Assembly (NCBI GenBank): GCA_017524545.1
Contig: JAFXVN010000066.1
Location: 1-64,000, forward strand
Direction of reading: 5' to 3'
Origin: Bacteroidaceae bacterium
GTDB taxonomy: Bacteria > Bacteroidota > Bacteroidia > Bacteroidales > Bacteroidaceae
Length of the DNA stretch: 64,000 nt
Below the pieces are notes generated by a model. That model had not been told where the DNA came from and did no database searches. It saw nothing but the letters and a program-made list of their open reading frames with translations. Every line of letters begins with the position of its first letter. Within the stretch, counting starts at the first letter, position 1. The translations under genes were made by a program, and so were the position numbers. Positions 58,263 to 64,000 of the stretch are shown one piece after another.

Positions 58263-59444
58263 ATGACCTATATATTTTTACAGCACTACTGGTGCTTCGT
58301 AGTGGCTCTATTGGCAGCCCTGCTCGTCTTCCTCATGTTCGTTCAGGGAGCAAACACACTCATATTCTCGTTGGGACGCACCGCCGATGAGCGACGTCTC
58401 GTTGTAAATGCCACAGGGCGTAAGTGGGAATTCACCTTCACCACACTTGTCACATTTGGCGGAGCTTTCTTCGCCTCCTATCCGCTCTTCTATTCCACCA
58501 GCTTCGGGGGAGCATACTGGCTGTGGATGGTTATCCTCTTCTCCTTTGTGCTGCAAGCTATAAGCTATGAATTTCAAAACAAAATGGGCAACCTGCTTGG
58601 GGCGAAGACTTTCCAGTGGCTGCTTGTCCTGAACGGCATCCTCGGCCCCCTGTTGCTGGGCGGTGCCGTGGCGACGTTCTTCACGGGCAGCAACTTCATT
58701 GTGGATAAAGGCAACATCGTAGATTCCCAAATCCTCAACCCTCAATCCTCAATCTTCAATCCACAATTGATAATCAGCCGTTGGGCGAATGCCTCGCACG
58801 GACTTGATGCCTTGCTCAATCCTTGGAACCTCGTCATGGGGTTTGCCGTCTTCTTCCTTGCAAGGATTCTGGGCTGCCTGTACATCCACAAACAAGTGGA
58901 AGACAAGGCGTTCGACAACCACAATCGCATCGTCCAACCCCTGCTGCGCAGCACCATCCTGTTCCTCGGCTTCTTCCTCGCATTCGTGGCACATATCCTC
59001 ACATGCGAGGGCTATGCCGTAGAGCCACAGACAGGTGTCGTCTTCATGGAGCCATACAAGTATCTGCACAACCTCTTGGACATGTGGCCCCTGCTCGTCG
59101 TGCTGCTCATCGGTGTGGTGTTCGTGCTCTTCGGCATCCTATGGTCGCTGACGCACAAGGCATACAAGCGCGGCTTCTGGGTGGTGGGCTTCGGCACAGT
59201 GGTTACGGTAACGGTGCTCCTGTTGCTGACGGCTTGGAACGATACCGCCTACTATCCCTCGACGGCCGACCTCCAATCGTCGCTCACGATGCAGAACTCT
59301 TCAAGCAGCGAGTTCACCCTTCGCACCATGTTCTATGTCTCTCTGCTCATTCCCTTTGTCCTCGCCTACATCGTCTATGCATGGCGAGCCATCGACAAGA
59401 AAGAGCTGACCATCGACGAGATAAACGCCGACCACGCATATTGA
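58263..59444 (+). CDS. cydB: Cytochrome bd ubiquinol oxidase subunit II
   Basis: CydB, 393 residues, has many membrane helices and the subunit II pattern (FLMFVQGANTLIFSLGRTAD, WEFTFTTLVTFGGAFFASYP, YEFQNKMGN, NPWNLVMGFAVFFLARILG). Between the third and fourth blocks, residues about 154-171 are encoded by an AT-rich phrase repeat (58721-58776) and read DSQILNPQSSIFNPQLI, probably in a periplasmic loop. The frame is intact. It is the last gene of the DUF4492-cydA-cydB operon and is followed by a stem-loop repeat. Confidence 0.96.
   Translation: MTYIFLQHYWCFVVALLAALLVFLMFVQGANTLIFSLGRTADERRLVVNATGRKWEFTFTTLVTFGGAFFASYPLFYSTSFGGAYWLWMVILFSFVLQAISYEFQNKMGNLLGAKTFQWLLVLNGILGPLLLGGAVATFFTGSNFIVDKGNIVDSQILNPQSSIFNPQLIISRWANASHGLDALLNPWNLVMGFAVFFLARILGCLYIHKQVEDKAFDNHNRIVQPLLRSTILFLGFFLAFVAHILTCEGYAVEPQTGVVFMEPYKYLHNLLDMWPLLVVLLIGVVFVLFGILWSLTHKAYKRGFWVVGFGTVVTVTVLLLLTAWNDTAYYPSTADLQSSLTMQNSSSSEFTLRTMFYVSLLIPFVLAYIVYAWRAIDKKELTIDEINADHAY
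58721..58776. repeat. AT-rich phrase repeat in-frame in cydB
   Basis: Near-tandem phrases cccaaatcctcaaccctcaa and tcctcaatcttcaatccaca are followed by attgataat. They encode Asn/Gln/Ser/Pro-rich sequence in the loop before ISRWANASHGLDA. Confidence 0.75.
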
Positions 59445-59472
59445 ACAAAACAAAGAAGATATATAATTAACG

Positions 59473-59558
59473 ACAACGGATTGCACGGATTTTACGGATT
59501 ATTTTATTTGCTGATTATCAGCAGCACTTAAATCCGTGAAATCCGTGCAATCCGTTGT
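59473..59558. repeat. 86-bp stem-loop repeat between cydB and relA
   Basis: The arm 59473-59500 (acaacggattgcacggattt...) matches the reverse complement of 59531-59558 at 27 of 28 positions, with a 30-bp loop (ctgattatcagcagcactta) that is the inverted form of the loop at 11504-11533. It lies between two convergent genes and could serve as a bidirectional terminator-like hairpin. Confidence 0.85.
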
Positions 59559-59608
59559 TTTATAATAATAGCTGTATTATGCACACCTTCGTTGAAAAAC
59601 ACAAATGT

Positions 59609-61861
59609 TTAGCTTCGTGACACATTCTTGACGCCTTTGACGGTCTTGAGTTTCTTGACGAGCTGCTGGAGGCGGCTGGTGTCGTCGAGCATGACGGTGA
59701 GGGAGCCGTTGAAGAGGCCGTCGTGGCTGTCGATGCTGATGCTGCGGAGCAGGATTTTCTCTTCCTTGCTGATGATGTTTGTGATGTTGTTGACGATGCC
59801 AATGTCGTCGTTACCGATGACACGCAGGGTGATGGGGTACTGGCTGCCGCGCTTGCCAGCCCATTTTGCCCGGACGATGCGGTAGCCGAAGCGTTGGCGA
59901 AGCTGCGGGGCGTTGGGACAGTCCTCACGATGAATCTTGATGCCGCCGCCACTGGTGACAAAGCCGAAGACGGTATCGCCATAGACAGGCTGGCAGCACC
60001 GCGCCATCTGGAAATCGAGGCCTTTCAGGTTTTGGTCGATGACGAGGACATCAGAAGCCCCCGAGCCTCCCCCGTCCCCTCCCAAGGAGGGGTGAACGGA
60101 TGGCAGCACAAACTGGTCGGCAGAAAGATTGGCTTTGTCGGGCGACTGATTCACCCCTCCTTTGGAGGGGACGGGGGAGGCTTTTCGTTGCAGTTGTGCG
60201 TAGGCTTCGAGGACAGTGTTCGTGTCGAGCTTGCCGTCGGCGAGAGCGGCGTAGAAGTCCGTGACTATCTTGTAGCCGAGCTTCGTCATGGTGTGCATCA
60301 GGACTGGCTCTTCGTAGTCGAGCTTCTTGTTCTTCATCTTGCGCTCCAGCTCCTCTTTCGCCAAGAGTGCCTGGCTGCTTTCCATTTCTTTGAGGCACTG
60401 GCGCACCTTGGCCCTGGCGCGTGTGGTGGTGACGATGTTGAGCCAGTCCTGCTTGGGCGTCTGGTTGTTGCTGGTGAGGATTTCCACCTGGTCGCCGCTT
60501 TGCAGCTTCTGGCGGATGGTGACGTTCCTGCCGCCGATGCGGGCACCGACACAGTGGTTGCCCACCTTCGAGTGGATGTGGTAGGCAAAGTCGAGCACCG
60601 TCGCGCCCATCGGGAGCTTGAAGATGTCGCCCTTGGGGGTGAAGACATACACTTCGTCTTCCTTCAGGTCGAGGCGGAACTGATCCATGAGCTGGGCATC
60701 GTCGTTCGTCTCCAAGGCGCTGCGCACACCTGCCAGCCATTCCTCCACACCGCTCTGTCCGCCCTTCACGCCTTTGTAGCGCCAGTGTGCGGCAAGCCCG
60801 TGCTCCGCAATGTCGTCCATGCGTTCCGTGCGAATCTGCACTTCCACCCATTTCTGTTCGGGGCCAAGCACGGTGATGTGCAGGCTCTCGTAGCCGTTGC
60901 TCTTGGGTACGGAAAGCCAGTCGCGCATACGCTTCGGGTTGCTCTGGTACATGTCGGTGATGATACTGAACACCTGCCAGCACTCCATCTTCTCGCGCTC
61001 GGGGGGCGAGTCGAGGATGATGCGGATGGCGAAGAGGTCATAGACGCCATCGACATCGACGTGCTGCTTCTGCATCTTCTGCCAGATGGAGTGGATGCTC
61101 TTCGTGCGCCCCTTCATGTGGTAGTGCAGGCCAGCGGCTTGCAGCTTCTCGTCGAGGGGTTTCAGGAAACGCTCGATGTAGGCATCGCGGCTGCGCTTCG
61201 TCTCGTTCAGCTTCTCCTTGATGTGGTAGTAGGCATCGTGCTCCAGATATTTGAGGCTGAGGTCTTCCAGCTCGCTCTTGAGCTTGTAGAGGCCGAGCTT
61301 GTGGGCAAGCGGGGCATAGAGGTATGCGGCTTCCATCGAGACCTTCCGCTGGGCTTCGGTGTTGGTCGTGTCCTTGATTTGACGCATCACGCAGACGCGG
61401 TTGGCTATCATGATGAGGATGACGCGCATGTCCTCGGCAAAGGTGACGAGCAGGCTGCGGAAGTTCTCGCTCCCGACCGTCGCGCTCTTGGCATAGACCT
61501 CGCGGATGCGCATCAGTCCGTGCAGGATGTTGGCCACCTCGTCGCCGAAGTCTCTCCGAATCTCGTCGAGGGTTGCCGCCCCGCACTTGACAATCGAGTT
61601 CAGGAAGACTCCCAACAAGCTGCCGCGCGAGAGTCCAATCTCCTGTGCCACAAGCAATGCCGTCTCTATGTCCTTCACAATCGGACTGAGGCCGAAAGCG
61701 TCACGTCGGAGAGTGCCTTGTTCCAAGACATTGTCCAGATACTTCCTGAGCTTCGCTTCGTCGCCTTCCTGCATCACGTCGGCAGCCATCGCAAAGAGCT
61801 GCCTTTGGGCAGTCGTGACCCGTCCAAGCTCCTCTTCGGTTAAGGTGTTTGTCAATTCCAT
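59609..61861 (-). CDS. RelA/SpoT family (p)ppGpp synthetase with degenerate hydrolase site
   Basis: The 750-residue protein has the long RSH layout: pseudo-hydrolase domain (about 1-200), synthetase (about 215-370; YDLFAIRIILD, NGYESLHITVLGP, AEHGLAAHWRYKG), TGS (VYVFTPKGDIFKLPMGATVL), a helical part, a CC-type zinc motif (ARCCQPVYGD) and a C-terminal ACT domain. The hydrolase HD motif, normally in a context like LLHDVVEDT, reads FLNSIVKCG, so both metal-binding residues are gone, which suggests a synthetase-only RelA. Residues about 565-603 are encoded by a C-rich 32-bp inverted repeat (60065-60181), adding a Pro/Gly-rich segment without breaking the frame. Confidence 0.93.
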   Translation of the reverse strand: MELTNTLTEEELGRVTTAQRQLFAMAADVMQEGDEAKLRKYLDNVLEQGTLRRDAFGLSPIVKDIETALLVAQEIGLSRGSLLGVFLNSIVKCGAATLDEIRRDFGDEVANILHGLMRIREVYAKSATVGSENFRSLLVTFAEDMRVILIMIANRVCVMRQIKDTTNTEAQRKVSMEAAYLYAPLAHKLGLYKLKSELEDLSLKYLEHDAYYHIKEKLNETKRSRDAYIERFLKPLDEKLQAAGLHYHMKGRTKSIHSIWQKMQKQHVDVDGVYDLFAIRIILDSPPEREKMECWQVFSIITDMYQSNPKRMRDWLSVPKSNGYESLHITVLGPEQKWVEVQIRTERMDDIAEHGLAAHWRYKGVKGGQSGVEEWLAGVRSALETNDDAQLMDQFRLDLKEDEVYVFTPKGDIFKLPMGATVLDFAYHIHSKVGNHCVGARIGGRNVTIRQKLQSGDQVEILTSNNQTPKQDWLNIVTTTRARAKVRQCLKEMESSQALLAKEELERKMKNKKLDYEEPVLMHTMTKLGYKIVTDFYAALADGKLDTNTVLEAYAQLQRKASPVPSKGGVNQSPDKANLSADQFVLPSVHPSLGGDGGGSGASDVLVIDQNLKGLDFQMARCCQPVYGDTVFGFVTSGGGIKIHREDCPNAPQLRQRFGYRIVRAKWAGKRGSQYPITLRVIGNDDIGIVNNITNIISKEEKILLRSISIDSHDGLFNGSLTVMLDDTSRLQQLVKKLKTVKGVKNVSRS
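60065..60181. repeat. C-rich palindromic repeat in-frame in relA
   Basis: Arms 60065-60096 (gcctcccccgtcccctccca...) and 60150-60181 are inverted copies identical at 31 of 32 positions, with a 53-bp centre. The arm is nearly the same as that of the element in the ABC-F gene. It encodes SPVPSKGGVNQSP ... HPSLGGDGGG between the TGS/helical part and the zinc-finger/ACT part. Confidence 0.88.
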
Positions 61862-61889
61862 ATCCTGCTACGTTTGTTCAATTGCCCCG

Positions 61890-61897
61890 CAAAGATA
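61890..61897 (-). promoter_or_regulatory. -7 box of relA
   Basis: TATCTTTG on the minus strand, 28 bp before the relA ATG at 61861. No good -33 box was found. Confidence 0.55.
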
Positions 61898-62054
61898 CGA
61901 TAATATAATCAAACATGAAAGGAAAAGCCTGTTTTACTTCCGAAAGTTCTGCTGTTGATTCGTTGATTTAACAATTTTGTGTGCAAAAACACAAAAAATG
62001 TGGCGAAGTTCCATAATTCTGAACTATGAGTTATGAACTATGAATTAAAAATCG

Positions 62055-62062
62055 TACCTTTG
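62055..62062 (+). promoter_or_regulatory. -7 box of the DUF4301 gene
   Basis: TACCTTTG, 30 bp before the ATG. The region just upstream is an AT-rich phrase repeat (ctatgagttatgaactatga) like that at the recF promoter. Confidence 0.6.
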
Positions 62063-62092
62063 TGGAGAAATTAACCCATAAACGAAAGAGAT

Positions 62093-63613
62093 ATGTTCAG
62101 CAAAGAAGACATTCTGCAGATAGAGCAGAAAGGTATGAGCGAAGCGCAGATAGAGGCGCAGTTGGAGAGTTTCCGCAAGGGTTTTGACTTCCTGAAACTG
62201 AAGGGTGCAGCCGCAGTGGGCGAGGGCATCGTCGCCCCGACAGAGGACGATGCAGAGGGCTACATCAAGGCTTGGAACGACTACAAGGCAGAGGGACACG
62301 CCATCACCAAGTTCGTGCCTGCCAGCGGCGCAGCAAGCCGCATGTTCAAGAATATGTTCGAGTTCCTGAATGCCGACTACGACGTGCCCACCTCGGACTT
62401 CGAGAAGACATTCTTCGCCCGCATCCACGACTTCGCTTTCTTCGATGCACTCAACGATGCCTGCTTCCTCAGCGAAGGCAAGGGTGTGGATGCCCTCATC
62501 GAGGAGGGGAACTACAAAGCCGTGGCTCGGGGTATGCTCGAAGAGGAAGGCTTGAACTACGGTCAGCTTCCAAAGGGTCTGTTGCAGTTCCATGCCTACG
62601 ACGACTGCGCCAAGACACCCGTTGAGGAGCACCTCACGGAAGCCGCTCTCTACGCCAGCAGCAGGGGAGAGGCAGAAGTGCACTTCACCGTCAGCAGCGA
62701 GCACAGGGAACTCTTCGAAGACCTCATCAGTCGCGTTCTGCCCGAGGCTCAGGACAAGTATAAGATTACCTACAAAGTGTCTTTGAGCGAGCAGAAGCCA
62801 AGCACGGACACTATCGCCGTCAACATGGACAACACGCCCTTCCGCACCGCCGACGGCAAGCTCCTCTTCCGCCCGGGCGGTCACGGCGCACTCATCGAGA
62901 ACCTCAACGACCTGCAGAGCGACATCGTCTTCATCAAGAACATAGACAATGTGGTGCCCGACCGCCTGAAGGCCGACACCGTCTTCTGGAAGCAAGTCAT
63001 TGCCGGTGTTCTGGTGCAGGTGCAGAAACAGGTGTTTGCCTACCTGCGTCTGCTCGACAGCGGCAGGTACAGCCACGACGACATGGAGGACATCATCCGC
63101 TTTGTCCGTCACACCCTCTGCTGCGACGTGCCTGGCCTGAAGAACCTGGAGGACACCGAACTGTGCATCTTCCTGCGCAAGAAGCTCAACCGCCCCATCC
63201 GTGTCTGCGGCGTGGTGAAGAATGTCGGCGAACCCGGCGGCGGCCCCTTCCTGGCCTACAACCCCGACGGCAGCATCTCCCTGCAGATTCTCGAGAGCAG
63301 CCAGATAGACCAGAACAATCCCAAGTACATGGAGATGTTCACGAAAGGCACGCACTTCAACCCCGTTGACCTCGTCTGCGCCATCCGCGACTACAAGGGC
63401 GAAAAGTTCAACCTGCCCGCCTACGTTGACCCCGCTACAGGCTTCATCTCCTACAAGAGCAAAGATGGCAAGGAACTGAAAGCATTGGAGCTGCCAGGCC
63501 TTTGGAACGGCGCCATGAGCGACTGGAACACCATCATGGTCGAAGTGCCTCTCTCGACCTTCAACCCCGTCAAGACCGTCAATGACCTCCTGCGTCCGCA
63601 GCACCAGAAGTGA
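62093..63613 (+). CDS. DUF4301 family protein
   Basis: The 506-residue cytosolic protein matches the Bacteroidota DUF4301 type: N-terminal FSKEDILQIEQKGMSEAQIE, KFVPASGAASRMFKNMFEFL, LPKGLLQFHAYDDCAKTPVEEHL, LLFRPGGHGALIENLNDL, IKNIDNVVPDRLK and GVVKNVGEPGGGPFLAYNPDG. The PASGAASRMFK and RPGGHGALIENLN segments resemble nucleotide-sugar pyrophosphorylase-like nucleotidyltransferase motifs, so a related fold is plausible; no activity is established. It stands alone with its own promoter. Confidence 0.92.
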   Translation: MFSKEDILQIEQKGMSEAQIEAQLESFRKGFDFLKLKGAAAVGEGIVAPTEDDAEGYIKAWNDYKAEGHAITKFVPASGAASRMFKNMFEFLNADYDVPTSDFEKTFFARIHDFAFFDALNDACFLSEGKGVDALIEEGNYKAVARGMLEEEGLNYGQLPKGLLQFHAYDDCAKTPVEEHLTEAALYASSRGEAEVHFTVSSEHRELFEDLISRVLPEAQDKYKITYKVSLSEQKPSTDTIAVNMDNTPFRTADGKLLFRPGGHGALIENLNDLQSDIVFIKNIDNVVPDRLKADTVFWKQVIAGVLVQVQKQVFAYLRLLDSGRYSHDDMEDIIRFVRHTLCCDVPGLKNLEDTELCIFLRKKLNRPIRVCGVVKNVGEPGGGPFLAYNPDGSISLQILESSQIDQNNPKYMEMFTKGTHFNPVDLVCAIRDYKGEKFNLPAYVDPATGFISYKSKDGKELKALELPGLWNGAMSDWNTIMVEVPLSTFNPVKTVNDLLRPQHQK

Positions 63614-63616
63614 TAG

Positions 63617-63727
63617 GGTGGGGACTGTTATTACAGCCCTTGTCGTGATGCAATCCTTTTGCAGAGTGTCTTCGGCGTGGAGGACATCACAGAGTTTATC
63701 CGCGTGGAGATACGAACCTATAAGTAA
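63617..63727 (+). pseudogene. Possible C-terminal gene remnant
   Basis: Directly after the DUF4301 stop (TGA TAG) the same frame stays open for 36 codons and reads a protein-like end (DAILLQSVFGVEDITEFIRV ...) to a TAA. There is no start codon of its own. It may be the tail of a deleted gene. The evidence is only the protein-like composition. Confidence 0.35.
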
Positions 63728-63757
63728 TCCCCGCCGAGGAAGAACCGCAGCGGGGAT
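63727..63757. terminator. GC-rich hairpin between DUF4301 and the LRR gene
   Basis: ATCCCCGC (63727-63734) pairs with GCGGGGAT (63750-63757) around a 15-nt loop. It lies between convergent genes. There is no strong T-run, so it is only terminator-like. Confidence 0.5.
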
Positions 63758-63780
63758 GGTTGTCTTAGAAGAAAGCTTTG

Positions 63781-64000
63781 TTATTCTATCGCAACAATGC
63801 GGCCGAAGCTACTCCAAGGAGATTGCGATTTGTAGCTATTCACAGACCTGGCTGGCACATGGAGCGTGGCGGAATAAATAGGGGAGTATATAAACGCATC
63901 ACTAATTGTGCTGGGGACATTTTCAGCATAGCAATAGACATCTGTCAGGCTGGTGCAATCATAGAAGGCACGTGTGTCGATGCTGGTCACGCCACTTCCG
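63781..64000 (-). CDS. BspA-like leucine-rich repeat surface protein, C-terminal part (cut by window)
   Basis: The frame is open from the right edge to a stop at 63781 and ends with a classic LRR_5/BspA unit: VTSIDTRAFYDCTSLTDVYC, then AENVPSTISDAFIYSPIYSA, LHVPARSVNSYKSQSPWSSF and GRIVAIE. These repeats occur in large cell-surface proteins of Prevotella, Bacteroides and Tannerella that bind host or microbial partners. The N-terminus lies outside the window. Confidence 0.85.
   Translation of the reverse strand, partial: GSGVTSIDTRAFYDCTSLTDVYCYAENVPSTISDAFIYSPIYSATLHVPARSVNSYKSQSPWSSFGRIVAIE

Noticed and set aside
59723..61843. 706-codon open frame antisense to relA
   Set aside because: It lies opposite a complete RSH gene with all domains in order; the antisense product shows no motif and no start or promoter of its own.

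Overview
The window looks like a chromosomal segment of a Bacteroidota bacterium, most likely a Prevotella-like member of Bacteroidales. Three things point there. First, many genes are preceded by the Bacteroidota promoter signature (TTTG, 19-21 bp, TAnnTTTG). Second, lineage-typical families are present: UpxY/NusG-like antiterminators, DUF4492 with cydAB, an HU-CCDC81/SPOR protein, DUF3316, DUF4301, GH127 and a BspA-like LRR protein. Third, gene order is typical of the group. No phage, integrase, intact insertion sequence or CRISPR array was seen.

Layout. 1-6.4 kb: a minus-strand surface polysaccharide operon read from a promoter near 6.41 kb (initiating sugar transferase, radical SAM protein, ATP-grasp-like protein, WbqC-like protein, DegT aminotransferase, one cut gene). 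Upstream lie a decayed lipoprotein gene and an UpxY-type antiterminator. 7.4-12.9 kb (minus): gdhA, nadE, a 700-bp repeat-filled gap, ribH and a TPR protein. 13-22.5 kb (plus): recF, a DciA-like protein, a prolyl-tRNA editing protein, an ABC-F ATPase, an M13 peptidase and mfd. 22.5-28 kb (mostly minus): nadC, rlmH, a lipoprotein, pepD and a creatininase-like protein. 28.2-43.2 kb: an OmpH-like lipoprotein, an HU/SPOR protein, an FHA protein, a HAD phosphatase, an orphan NusG paralogue, divIC, dnaX, a MORN-repeat protein, glgB, parC, DUF3316 and an S41 peptidase. 43.5-48.7 kb: an ABC transporter/GntR operon with a frameshifted permease, an esterase, DUF975, tRNA-Arg and an SDR. 48.8-56.5 kb: a carbohydrate block (GH5-GH43 fusion, PfkB kinase, GH127). 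56.5-63.6 kb: DUF4492-cydA-cydB, a RelA-type (p)ppGpp enzyme and DUF4301. A BspA-like LRR gene is cut at the right edge.

The most unusual aspect is the repeat landscape. At least four kinds of repeats are scattered through the window: C-rich palindromes, AT-rich phrase repeats, about 86-bp stem-loops with a conserved loop, and arrays of four 21-bp palindromes. Several sit inside conserved genes without breaking the frame (relA, the ABC-F gene, mfd three times, nadE, cydB, the ATP-grasp gene, probably the N-terminus of UpxY). This resembles the in-frame palindromic elements described in Rickettsia. Calls rest on reading the sequence and family knowledge; no database search was run.
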